From Boswellia sacra (Eukaryota > Streptophyta > Magnoliopsida > Sapindales > Burseraceae), in assembly GCA_013180625.2 (NCBI GenBank), contig SNVD02000321.1:1-64000 (forward strand): a DNA stretch of 64,000 nt. The letters are read 5' to 3'. A model generated the notes under the pieces. It was not told the origin of the DNA and ran no database searches. It saw only the letters and a program-made list of their open reading frames with translations. Position numbers and translations under genes: made by a program. This document shows, one piece after another, positions 11,206 to 23,819 of this stretch (positions within the stretch are counted from its first letter, which is position 1; every line of letters starts with the position of its first letter).

Positions 11206-12882
11206 AATTATGATTGAATTGCTTTTTTCCACTTATGCCAATCATGTCTTTGCTTACATTCATCCACTGAATGTGGTTCAAAATCATCATTCATAATATT
11301 AATGGCTACTATAAATGAAAACATGTCATCAATGACAATTTCATTACAATTCCACATTTCTCTAGTATAATTAATAGAAATTTCCTCTTTTTCATGCGTC
11401 ACTTCATTGGCACATTCTCCATTAATAACTTGTACCTCTTCAGGGGCACGTGTTTCATTAGAAACATTTATCTCTTCAAGAGATAAATCAGAAATTGTAG
11501 AATATTTAGCTGGATCATTATTTTCAGCGGAATTGATATTTACTGCTTTTCTTTTTCGGAGGATAGTATCCTTTGATCCAAATTGTCTGCCACGCTTCAA
11601 GTGTGTAACAGATTGATTATTCAATGTTGCTTAGGGAGTTTTTTCAATAGGGATCTCAATTCGTGCCGGTGCATTTGCAATATGTATATGTGATTTTGTT
11701 ATTTTAACTGCGTCAGCAAAAGCATCCAACATTTGATTAGCAATGTTCGAAAGATGTACTATCCTCCGCACTTCATTTTCACATTGAGATGTGGGAGGAT
11801 CAGGATAAGATGATGTTTCTACATTCCAACAAAGTTCTTACCTTACTTCAAAAGGCATATGCCAACTTCATGAGGCATTTTCTATTTTCCTAAATGATGA
11901 AAAAATTTCTCATCAAAGTGACAATCCGTAAATTATGCAGTAAATAGATCACCTGTTATGGGTTCCAAATATCTAACAATAGAAGGAGAATTATAACCCA
12001 CATAAATTCTCAATCAACGTTGAGGCCCCATTTTTGTCCTCTTCTAGGGAGCAATGGGAACTTGCACTTCATAACCGAAAATTCTTAAATGAGATATATT
12101 GGGTTGTTGGCCAAGTAAAAGTTGAAATGGTGAATACTCATGATAAGGAATAGGCCTCAATCTAATGAATTATGCAGCATGCAAAATAGCATGGCCCCAA
12201 ACAGAAGTTAGCAACTGTGTTCTTAATAATAAAATACGTGCAATTATCTGCAGTCACTTTATAAGTGATTCTACCAAACCATTTTGGCTATGGACATGTG
12301 GAACAGGGTGCTCAACATCAATTCCAACAGACATATAACAATCATCAAATTCTTTTGATATAAATTCACCAACATTATCCAAACCTATTGACTTAATGTG
12401 ATGGTATGGAAATATGTCTGTAATTTAATGATTTGAGCCAATAGTCTAGCAAATGCAACATTTCTAGTTGACAACAGACAAATATGAGACCATTGTGTAG
12501 AAGCATCAATTAGAACCATGAAATAACAAAATGGTCCACTAGGTGGACGAATGGGTCCACATATATTCCCCTGGATTCTCTATAAGAATAAGGGGGATTC
12601 AAGACCAATCTTAGAAGGAGATGGTCTAATAATCAATTTTCCTTGTAAACAAGCAGTACAAATAGTTTCATTGGACAAAAGAATTTTATGATTCTTTAAT
12701 GGATGTCCATTTGTATTTTCAACAATCTTACGCACCATTGTTGATCCTGGGTGATCAAAGCGGTCATGGCTTAACATGAAAGTTTTAAGATCTTTGAACT
12801 TTTGGTTCATTACTGCGTAGGTTTCAATGGACTTTATGTATGTATAATATAATCTAAAAGAGAAAGCTTCAAGCTTTTCCAA
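11206..12882 (-). pseudogene. Integrase and linker of outer copia element
   Basis: From high to low coordinates the minus strand shows a GAG-preINT segment (12580-12882) with SHDRFDHPGSTMVRKIVEN and a C-T-A-C pair. Broken integrase core matches follow down to about 11980, with an IPYHEYSPFQLLLGQQPNISHLRIFGYE block near 12100. A low-complexity acidic linker (11208-11624) leads towards RT. Many stops are present. Confidence 0.7.
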
Positions 12883-13238
12883 TATTTTCTTCTGTCCTGA
12901 GACATCTGAAGTGATATAAAGAGATCAATATTATTTTCACAAGATGTCTCAATATGATATCCGTTATGTCTTATATCTTTAAAACTAAGCAAATTCCTTC
13001 TAGATTTGCTTGAATATAAGGCATTATCAATATACACTTTAGTACCACTTGCCAACATTATATCGGCTCTTCCGAAATCCTCAATCAAATTAACAGAAGA
13101 CCCTGATATAGTGTTAACCTTTGCTTCCAAAAATGTTATCTTTAGGAAATATTTCTTATGTTTAAGAATAGTATAGGTTGTTGCACTATCAACTAGACAT
13201 AAATCTTCATCATTTTTATACAAAGCCTTCATGTCCAT
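12834..13238 (-). pseudogene. Protease region of outer copia element
   Basis: A 134-codon minus-strand frame has the copia aspartic protease signature CLVDSATTYTIL near its start (the active Asp is in DSA) and an LASGTKVYIDNALYS-type segment. It overlaps the GAG-preINT frame in another phase, which indicates a frameshift between them. Confidence 0.65.
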
Positions 13239-13402
13239 TTCTTTTTATTACAAAAAATGTCTATAAGATAAAAGTCCATTAAAACATCATAACAAAACAC
13301 ATATATAACACATATACACACAAAATACTTCATAGTAAGACATATTACAACATGTAGTAAACACAACAACTATTTAATTGGTTGAGGCATTTCTTTCAAA
13401 CA

Positions 13403-14430
13403 TCATATGGCCAATAGCTTCCTCTGAATCAGTGAGGAAATCTGAGACATCAAGATAGTGTGACCTTTTGGGTCATTAAAATAGTTGGTCTCAGCATTAT
13501 TTCCTTTATACTTTACAAAGGCCTGGTATAAATCCACTAACGTTTGGCCGTACGACAAGTACGTGACCAATGTCCAGTCATGCCACACAACAAGTTTCCT
13601 CACGTTTCTTGGGTGGTTTGTTTTGTGAACCTCTACCTTTGAAATGTTTTGTCTCATAGCTTTTCCACCTCTGATGGGCATTTTTAGCATTTATTTGTCC
13701 CCAAGATTTAAGGACACCTCGACGATTACCATTTCTGTGGCCACGCCCTCCTCCTTGTCCTCATCCCTAGCCATTAAAACCACTAGCATTCGCTTCTGGG
13801 AATGGTAGAGAGGTAGTAAGACGTGAATGATGATTTTTCATTAACAGCTCATTATGTTGTTCAGAAAAAAGGAGATAAGAAATCAGTTATGAATACTTTT
13901 CAAAACGACGCTCTTGATACTGCCGCTGCAGGAGCACATTCGAGGCATGAAATGTTGACAATGTTTTGTCTATCAAAGCATAGTCAGATATATTTTCACT
14001 ATATAATTTTAATTCTACAACAATAGTATAAAGAGCAGAATTGTACTAAAAAAATGATTTAAAATCCTAGAATCTCAATTGATCGAAGGCACGTTTAGCC
14101 ATAAGCAGAAACACATCCCTTTGGTGGTCAAATCTTTCCTTTAAGCTTTTCCAGAACACTACTTGGTCTTTTTCAGAAATATATTGGATCTTCAGGTTCT
14201 CACACAGATGGTGGCACATGAAATTCATTGTTTTGGCCCTTGGAGTTGCCTAATTGCCTTCCATTATAGTATGTTCTAAATTTTCTGCACACAAATCTGA
14301 TCGAACATATGTGGCCCATATTAGATACCATTTTATTTCTTAGGTCAAGGCAACAAACTCCAAGCTTTTCAAATTGGAAATTTTGTGAAACTTCTTGTTC
14401 ACTTAATAATTTCAAAACTTCAGGTTCTTT
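13403..14430 (-). pseudogene. gag of outer copia element, heavily broken
   Basis: The minus strand near 14075-14180 encodes a WKSLKERFDHQRDVFL block typical of the copia gag core, with a stop soon after. A Gly/Arg/Asn-rich stretch lies near 13710-13770. A cysteine motif near 13560-13610, of zinc-knuckle type, is followed by the DLYQAFVKYKG linker. The frame is interrupted several times. Confidence 0.6.
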
Positions 14431-14707
14431 AATTTGCCACTCCTATATATAACAATACGAAAAGAGATAAATAAACATAAAGTAGAGAAGTAATATAAAA
14501 AGAAATAAAATAAAGTACAATTAGCAAGAAATAAAATAAAATACAATTAATACAAAGTAATTTGAAATTATAAAATATTCTTGTTTTATGATGTGAAGGA
14601 TTCAAATTAATGGCAACCACATAGCATACTTCAAAGAATTATCAAATAATTTCGCTATGATATAGAAGTAGAGAATATACCTACAAAGCACTATCCTGCT
14701 GATAAAG

Positions 14708-15091
14708 TATTATATTCTAAGTATAGAATAAGTGTAATATTTATCTTAATATATGTATATTTATGTTGCACAAAGGAAAGAAGATGGTGTGTGGAATAGT
14801 AAGCACTTATTAGGGTGAAAATTGGAGGTACAAGAAAGGAGATGAAGTGGTGGAAAATGAGATGAAGATGGAAGTCAAGGCAAGGAGACAAGATGGGATA
14901 AAGATAGAGAGAGAGAAGATAGAAGTAGATCTTTTACTTCCATTTTCTATCTATCACAAAAACGGAAGAGCAAGGATATATATAGAAAGCCTCACCGTCT
15001 CAAGTTACCCTCTTGTACAAGGTAAATATGTATCTTCAACTATAAACAAGAAAAATATTAAATACTCGGTCAAATTTCAAACATTTCACAA
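14708..15091 (-). repeat. 5' LTR of outer copia element
   Basis: This is the upstream LTR of the minus-strand element and the direct copy of 2017-2410. A TATATATA string lies near 14980. No clean primer binding site could be recognised just inside it (around 14690-14707); a TTATCAGCAG-like string is the nearest candidate. Confidence 0.8.
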
Positions 15092-15097
15092 CAAAAA

Positions 15098-16091
15098 AGG
15101 ATTAAAAATGAACCCTCAAAATCTTTGACGACGATAAATGTATATATCACATTCACGCTTGACTTGAGGCATGAGAGCCATAAATGTCCAAACTGCGCTT
15201 CATTATCATTATCAAATGTCGAGTCTTAATCCGTCTAGAAACCTAAATTCTCTGTTATAGAAACTATCCTTCACATGATTCCAACAGTTGTTTCTTCTTA
15301 TTTATTATTTTGGGCGAATTTTTCTTTGAAAGATAGCACAAAACATTCAAGCTTAAGGCTTTTTTTGGTTTTAATAAAAATCATATACTTTTTTATTATT
15401 ATATAGTTAACTTAAATTCCAATGACGACGAATATATCAACAATTTCTCAAAGTTAAGAGATAGCAACTCTTGACACACTACTCACAAGCATCTAAATTT
15501 CCATCTTACTATTTTGCACTCAATGAGCTGCTCCTCCCGTGATTTGAGCATACCAGCCAATCTAATAATCAAAGTATTGCATTAATCAGTCACAAACTCA
15601 TAATTTAGCTTTGCAAAATGCGCTTAAATTTTGAAGCAACAGATCAAGGAAAATTAATTACTTCTACACCATAGTGATAGGAAGAGAATCCTTTGATTTA
15701 CATACCAATCTTATTGGAAAAACAATTATTAGCTTTCTAATTACAAGAGAAAGCTTAATAAATTAGCTTTCTAATTGATTTTTTTAACTGTTGACAAAAT
15801 CCGTTCAAAATTTGACAAAACTGAAGCAAAAATCAATAATACAACACATTGACCTGACATCTGTAAATGATACCGTAATGGCTTGAGTTATAAACATGAG
15901 AACAATAATTCTGAAGAAAATCTTGGGTATATAACCTCTTTTGTGCGTGTATGTCATCTGTATTGCCTATCAACAAACACTGTTGCCGTTGAAAAAAGTT
16001 TGGCCACCGACTTCACTTTCTCCGCAATATCAAATTTTACTTCCGCTCCTGAAGAACTCTAAAATAAAACAGATCAAATACCACCCACTTT
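15098..16091. other. Intergenic, includes probable GCN1 3' UTR
   Basis: I see no coding potential. The part next to 16091 is expected to be the 3' UTR of the minus-strand GCN1 gene. No convincing AATAAA on that strand lies close to the stop; one near 15299-15305 is far. The rest is AT-rich spacer. Confidence 0.5.
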
Positions 16092-19000
16092 TCAACTACT
16101 AGCTGAGTCATCTTCACCGTCTTCACTGTCATCACTGCAATTGAATATCCAACAAACCACAAAAATAAAACATACTGAAAGCTTATGCAGAAAATTCTTA
16201 AATCAATAACAATAATAATAATAGCACGAGGGAAATCAGGTAAAAGAAACTTCTAAGACTTATTATCTCAAAGTGAAGATCCAAAAGTTAAAATGAATAA
16301 TACCCATGAACGAATTGTTAGATGACATACCTGTGTTCAGGATACTTTGCTAATCGTCTAGCATCCAGACCTGTAATAAATTTTTGAGCACCTTGAACAT
16401 ATTCAGTTCCTGAAAAAACATTGATTAGCAAATCAAAATGTCAGTTAACAATTTGTTTTAGCTACATATCAATGGAACAACAAAGATAAAAAATTTAAAA
16501 AAAAAAAATTCAGAAACTAATGCCATACAATGGCTCAAATGAGGCCACAGCAATGGTCCTCAGTTTCGATTCTGAAAAGTTAATCTAGGGGGATATCATA
16601 CAAAATCCAAAGGAAGAAAGTCTTGCAAGATTAGTTTAGGATTATGTCAACCTCCAGAGTTTTTTTTTCAAGATATCAATACATGAAACACTAGCCCTCT
16701 CTCTCTACCATTCTTCTCCAAATTCTCTGCATATTTCACTAACTTCTTGTGTGCTTTCACTTAAAAATACCCCTTTGATTATTATGTCTCCGTAAGTAAT
16801 CCCAAAAGACAAATCCTTTCCCTTAGGAATATACTGCACCTTGAAATGTACCAACAAACCTTGGTTTTGGTTGCTGGCAAGAATTTACTACGAATTGGTT
16901 CCTTCATTGAGCTAACAGTCTGTATTATCAACAATCCTTATCAAATTTAAACCGCAACTAAACTAGAAGTCTTAAATCATCCTAACTCCAAGATCCTAAA
17001 TTTTCTCAAGTGTAAAGAAGCAAATATGGACAGAATACTCTGAAACCTATCCTACATCAGGCCTTTTAACACCTACAAATGTTGTTATGGAAAACCACTA
17101 TAATTGAAAGTTAATTGGCCCAGGGACAAATCATCAGCTGAAGGGTTAAGAGTGTTGACATACCCCGTGTCAACTGAAAGGCATGCAAGGCACATCTTTC
17201 TGCAGCCAGTCTCACAGGGGTACTTCCATCCTTCAAACATTCAGCTAGTGCAGGACCAAAAATTGTCACATGGGCGATGACTGCTGGTGGATTTGCCTGC
17301 AAATTGTATGCGACATTAATTCCAAATATTCTACTATATAAACCAATCAAGTAGCATCTATTTATGAATGTGAAAAAGTTAAAAGTACGTACTTTTGCCA
17401 CAGATTTAAGAGCGGATAATGCCCTCCTTCTAACTTCACTAGAGTCATCATGCAATGCTGATACCACCGAAGAAAGAAAATTAACAACTGCTGTGTTGTT
17501 AGAAGGATCACTTTGAATTTGATGAAGTAGAAGCCTCCCAAATGCCTTGGTTGAAGCTTCACGAAGAGGAAACTATTTGCAAGGAATTGTCGGATACCAG
17601 CGGCAACAAATTCATAAATCAAGTCAATTTTATGATGCTTGACAATCATAAGCAAGTAAATCACAATAATACCTTCTCATCTTTCAAGGAGCTTTTGAGA
17701 CTGTCACAAATAGATGAGAATACTGAAGACACGAAAACAGCAGAAGGATTATGCTTAAGCAAGGCAGAGAACGTGAGTACAGAGCCATGTCTGGAAGCCC
17801 AGCCAGGAGAAGAAGTTAAATTTAAGAGCTCCCTAAGCAGGTCAGCCAACTGAGCATCCTCCATGTACTGCATTATCATTATACAAACACAAGTCAACAA
17901 AACGCAGACCAAAGTGTAAGAGTAGAAAAATCTGTCCCAAACACTCGCAAAACTCCAATTCATCCACATATGACAAGTTTTTAAAGGATTTCTACTAAAA
18001 TAAAGAAACAGTAACTAGGATCCATAGTCTCATGAGAAAAAGTTTGCAAACTTGAACAATCTAGGAATTGAATTTATAAGAATCATCAATATTCAAAGGG
18101 TCATACAGCTAGAATGCCCTCCTGAAACCGTGTTTTGCAAGAACTACTCTTGCAACCTTTTCTAAATCAAATCATAAGCAATCTAAATTACAGCTTCGTG
18201 GAACTCGTGGAATGTGGTACTAATAGTTGTGGTAATGCCACGGATAGAAAATGCCACAAAAGTGTTTTGAGAAATTGTGACATCAAAACAGGACCCTATA
18301 CATCTTTGAGTCAAAACTTTAGACGTCATAGCGGTCTTCACCCTCCCCCAACGCTTTTGTTTACAGGAAACAAAATACGTATTAGCATAAAGGAACTTAA
18401 AGATAGTAGTGAACTAGTGGTCCTGCAACATGGACACTAAAAAACATGAATGAAAGAAATTCCATAAAAATATCTTAACCAAACCTGAGACATGATGCCC
18501 AGAATGCTTGCAACAGATATTTGAACTTGGTCATCATCATGATGAATTAAATCCTTCAAGACATCATAGACACGAGTTCTAACAGCACTGCTCACACTCT
18601 TACCAGCATGCTTCAGTACACCTCTTAAAGCGGTCAAAATGGCCTCCCTGATCCCAGCATCGGATGTCTAAGCAACCAAATACTACAACTGTTATAAAAT
18701 CTGTCTTATAAGACAAATGTGCAGCAAGAATTGAAACTAACAGGCATCACCTGCAAGCTCGACAGAAGGTCACCAACTAAAGGATCAACCCTGGTACTAA
18801 GAGCACTAAGTTTACCAAGTGCAAGAGCAGCACCTGAACGAACAGTCCTGCACAAACAGATGCAAGATAACTAAAATATATGGCACCAACAATGAGGCAG
18901 CACCTAAAACTAAAGTATCCAAACGCTGTAAAAGAATGATATCAAGGCATTTATACCCGTATTATTCCTCCAAAAAAAGTAATGCAACCGTAAACCAAAG

Positions 19001-22000
19001 GGCAAAAGATAGTTATGTTTTCAAAATAACTCTTCTTCTAAAGTCCGTAGAAGTTCCTTCGAGATGTTAGATAAACAGATGTTCACAAACTAACCTTGTA
19101 TTATCCTGCAGGCACTTAATAAATGTTGTTTGAAGCTGAGGAAGAAATGGTTTGAGTGCCATCCCACCCTTTCTTATTATGATGCTTAAAGTAGACAAAA
19201 TAGCACTCTTCACCTGCCAAGGAAACCGATCACCTATAATTCGGATAAGTGGCCTGTAGGTACAAATATAATAAAGGGTCAGACTTCACGGTTCAATCAA
19301 TTGTAGTAAGAAGAAGGTCGGAAAGTTTGCCGCAAAGAACACCAAGCATGCAATATATATTTAACACAGACATCAAACAAAGCACAGTCAAAAGTACCAG
19401 AAAAACTTTTAAATAAATACTTAAAATAAGGAAGGCCATAGCTTAACAAATACTGAGAGACTAAAAAAGAAAATCACAAATATTAAAAGAAGTTTAACTG
19501 TAATGCTCAAGAAATCGAAGACTCTATTCTCCGCTAATTTTACATGGCTTATAACACAACCCACATCTGTATCTCCAAGAGTCAATTTCATGGACTATGA
19601 ATTTGTCAGTCTCCTTACTGCTAAATTCTACAAAGGAACAACCACATGAATGAATTTGACTGCAGAAATCAAAACAAAACAGTAAGAAGCATACATTTAT
19701 AGTTAAAGCCTTTTCAAACTTCACCTTAAGCAGAAACAATGTAATGGTCACTTGTTTTGAAACATAGAATTAAAACTAAAGGCACAAAACTTTCAAAAAG
19801 AAGTCACAGACACATTTGGAACTTGAGAAAAAAAAATTGCCGGTCATGAGTTCTGGAAAAATGCACAAGGGACAAAAATTTTCATAAAGAAGTTCTGGAA
19901 CTGCAATAGAAAGAACAGTTTCCAATTTTAATATTAAAGGAGCACCAAGGAGAGCTTAATAACCACAAGGCAAAATCCTGACTCCTTAACAAAGTAAATC
20001 TTTCCGCTGAGGGCTGCAGTTTATCCAATCTAAATTCACCATCAGCTTTGCAAACATTCAAAGCACAAGCAACATCTAATAAATAATCATGGTACATACC
20101 CTGTTATCGGAATAACAAACTCCTTCAGTGCTGGTTCACTAGTCACTTCAATAAGCTCCCCAAGACCCAGTGCTGCCTGCTCTCTTAATTCAGCAGACCC
20201 ACTTATTAGGCCCTACATGTGCAATAGAATATCAGAGGCTAAACTTACAGAAAATGCAAAATGCTTTCCGAGAAGAAAGAAAATAATGCATTTACAAATT
20301 CATTCTCAGCAGAGAAGTAATGGCAGACAATTTTTTTTTTCTTTTGGGTAAGACAAAATTTTATTAATGAGAAAACAGATTATAAGAAAGTGAACCAGAA
20401 GTCCAGTAAAACAACAGAATAATGAAAAAAGCCACACCAACAACACAAGAAAAACCCAGCCAATGCTTAAAAACACTAAAAAATACTAAGTGCTAATACA
20501 AAAAAGCTGCACAATCCCTTCAAATTGTTTTGTAACCAAGCACACAAAGGAGCAAGCCCAAAGACTCTCCTAGTCTTTCTCCTTAGCTCCTTCAAAGATT
20601 TTTTTTTTCTTCCAATCCAAATTTCAAAATCACAGCCAACCATTTTCAGTTGCAAATTTATGTTTGCTAAGGATGCATACACAAGAAAATGCAAAAAGGA
20701 TCATGGCAGCTAAGTCTTCCAACACCTAATCATGGGCTCTCAGGCAATCAGCAGCAAATCAGCTCTGGAATTCAATGAGCTCATCCAAGCGATTAAAAAA
20801 AATATATATCTGACTCTACTACCAGAATAAGATTTCCAATCTTACTTGCTATGCCCAGAATTTAAATGATATGAATACCATGAACTGAACCATAGAGAGA
20901 AAATTATAATGATCAGGACTTATGCAGTGAGCAAGTAAACCAAAGGAAACCATGGAGAATTCAACCACACAGTGATACAAGCTACTGGCATAGAAAGAAC
21001 TGTGACAAGAAGTGGGTAAGTTTGACCAGAGAAGTCCTGATGATAGATAAATTTTGATCCAACAAAATTCAAAATACTGTTTCAAATAAGAAAAAATTTC
21101 CCGAATGATGGGAAAGGTTCGAGCAAAACAAGGTTGTTGCAGAGCAAAGACGTTAAAGAGTTAAAGCAGAAGAAAATATCAATTACAAAGTATAACTATC
21201 CTTGGTGGAAAATATTCCAATTTTAATATCATTCGGCCTGTACTTTTACACTCATACCCACCAACTTTATGCGTTCACTAAATCATGCCAAGAACACATA
21301 TAAGTTTTTACTCGATATTTGTTTTTTTCTAATCCAAATCAGAAAAGCTGCATAGAGAAGTTAAATATAAAAATTTCGCGCTGCAAGGGATAAAGAGTAT
21401 CTAAGTACTAAAATCTCAAGCAAACTGAACATAAGTACAAATCACTAATACAATTTGAGAGAAAAGTTTTTTTGTATTACTCAGAATCTCTTGGTGTAGA
21501 TCAGATTGAAACCAAGAACTAATACAAGACCCTTCAATCTTTACTAATTAAGAAAAAGAGGAATATGATATCAATCAGTAGGTGGCCCCAAGGGGATTTT
21601 AATCTGCAACTTCAATGAGGCAACTAGTTCACTAGATTAATTTGGTGACGTTTCTGTAAAAGCAACCTTTCACAATTGGTTGGTTTGTCAACAGTCAGAA
21701 GAAAGGAGCTTACTTCTAAAAGGTCACTCAACTAAAAACTCAAAACAAAAATACGAGAACTATCAAAGCTAGGAAGCAGTAAAACTTAGTAATTTCATGG
21801 CAGTTCAGTTATTCAACTTGGCACTAAAGACATACTACTGACTGATGGCCACAAAGTATGTTTACTTTATCAATGTTGAACAATTTAAACATGGCATGTC
21901 CAGTGAGATAACTAAAAAGTTCATTATTGATGAAAGGCAGAATTTATAAATGATACAGGGTAAGAACCATGAAGCACAGGTGCACAATGTTTTGATAAGG

Positions 22001-23819
22001 AGCTACTGTAAGAGAAGGAATACTTGAAGAAAGATAGGAAGCAATGGCTGTAGAGCTTTCGGACGACAGAAGCCGGGAATGAGAACTGGTCCTCCCTGCA
22101 AGTAAAATTATTACAAATTAATTAGGATTCAAGATGTAAAAATCTAAAATTATTTCACCAAAAATTACAATCCGTGATTTAACATTCTCATCTATTCATC
22201 AATAAAAAAATACCAACCTTCTTTTTCCTGCGCTCTTTGTCCCTGGATGTAGATATAGCATCACGTACTAGTTTTATATATGAAGGCAGTACCTCTTTAG
22301 GGACTGAAACAACAACCCTTGACAAAGCCTCCCAAGCAACCTGCTTAAAAAGAGCATAAGCTGCAATCTATAACATGGAGGAAGAAACAGATCACAGATA
22401 ACATATTTAATATACCGCAACAGTAGCCGAATCTGGATCACTAAGCAAAATAATCAAGGTAGATATCATGTTCGGAGCTTCATCAACCAAATACAATTTG
22501 CTGTTTTTGAAGAAGTATCCTATCAGATACGCAGAGCTTCTTCTAATTGAAGCCTGACATAAAAAGTTACAAATTTGGCGGAAGGTTAGTAAGAAAACAA
22601 GTTAAAAGGAAACGCCAAGAGCCTTGAAGACAGTGATAACATATAAAGCACACCTGACTATCACCAACACCTTTAAGCAGCTCTGATATTAAAGATTCAA
22701 CACCTTCCTCATCTATGACCAAGACCACAGTTTCTGCTGCTTCGTTGGCCAAGCTTTGCACATCCTAAAATATACATGAGAAGCAACTTATTTAACAGCA
22801 CAAGCATAATGCAATTCTCAAAATGACAAATGAGCCAAACCAAAAATGAAAGTCAACAATATGGTGGACCGTGTAGTCAATCAAACTCATGAAGAAACAG
22901 AGAAAATGCCGGGGGAATTAGTAGTAAAATGTTGGCATCCAAGGTTAGGAAAAGCAAGTACAAGAAGCAATTAAATGAAAACAAAAGATGCGACTGCTGA
23001 AAGCAAATAGCATACCATGTCGTCACCACCCATAGCAGAGAGTAAAGCCGGAAGAATAGTGCCAAGGTGAAAGTTGAGGCCAGGACCTGCAACCTCTGCC
23101 AATGCTCCCAGAGCATGTGCATTGAAGGCACTGGATACACATCCAAAGTTTCGGTAAAGAGCACTCATTCAAATTTAAAAGAAATGTAAATTAGAGAAAG
23201 AGACACATACGACAGTGGAAGATGGACTAGTTTTGGCAAGATATGAGGTAAAACAGCAGCTGTCCTGACACTAAAATAGAGAAAAAAAAACCATTTTAGG
23301 AGTGGACAAATGGACAAAACAAATAACTGGAAATAATAAATAAAAATAAATATTTGGTTAATAACGGTTACCTTAATATTTGTTTGAGGCCATCTAGGGC
23401 AGTGTCAGAGATTTCATCATCTTCCAAAGCATGCAGAAGGGTTGGTACTATTTCATCAATTGCTTGCATTCCAGCACTCTATGCCAAGATATTTATGAGT
23501 CATATTATATTTACAATTGCATTGTAAATACTACAATTAAATTAAAATCTGAGACTAGAAAGAAGCACCTTGAAAAGAGTGCTGAATGCTAACCCCGCAG
23601 ACTCACGAACTTCAGGAACACTGTGACAGAGAATTGAAAAGAAAAAAGAAATCAACCTTCTTATATGATATAAAATATGAGCAGCACTAGCAGAATAATA
23701 TATATAACAAACCTATCACAAAGCGCTGTCCTAATAGTTGGGATGAGCTCATCCATGAAACTCAATAACTGGCTTTTACCAGCACTGGCCATCACTTCAC
23801 TCAGACCAATGCAAACTCC
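16092..23819 (-). other. GCN1: GCN1 exons 43-60 (GCN2-binding side and C-terminus, residues 1939-2626)
   Basis: Exons in coding order: 23713-23819, 23569-23620, 23372-23478, 23211-23270, 23016-23130, 22654-22764, 22416-22553, 22218-22340, 22024-22095, 20100-20212, 19095-19253, 18751-18847, 18485-18667, 17673-17867, 17393-17572, 17164-17296, 16331-16409 and 16092-16134. Blocks include [40 protein letters not shown] and [20 protein letters not shown]. By homology to yeast this part should hold the site that binds the GCN2 RWD domain; I infer that from position only. The stop TGA is at 16092-16094. Confidence 0.88.

Larger units (their letters stand above)
2011..15097 (-). mobile_element. Outer Ty1/copia LTR retrotransposon, split by a nested element
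   Basis: Two related direct repeats (2017-2410 and 14708-15091) enclose minus-strand copia coding remains in the order gag, protease, integrase, RT, RNase H, reading from high to low coordinates. Both ends abut the same string CAAAAA (2011-2016 and 15092-15097), taken as the target-site duplication. On the minus strand the LTR starts TTGTGAAATG. The coding parts carry many stops and frameshifts, so the element is dead. The LTRs differ by many substitutions and small indels, more than those of the inner element, which fits an older insertion. The lineage within copia was not resolved. Confidence 0.85.
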
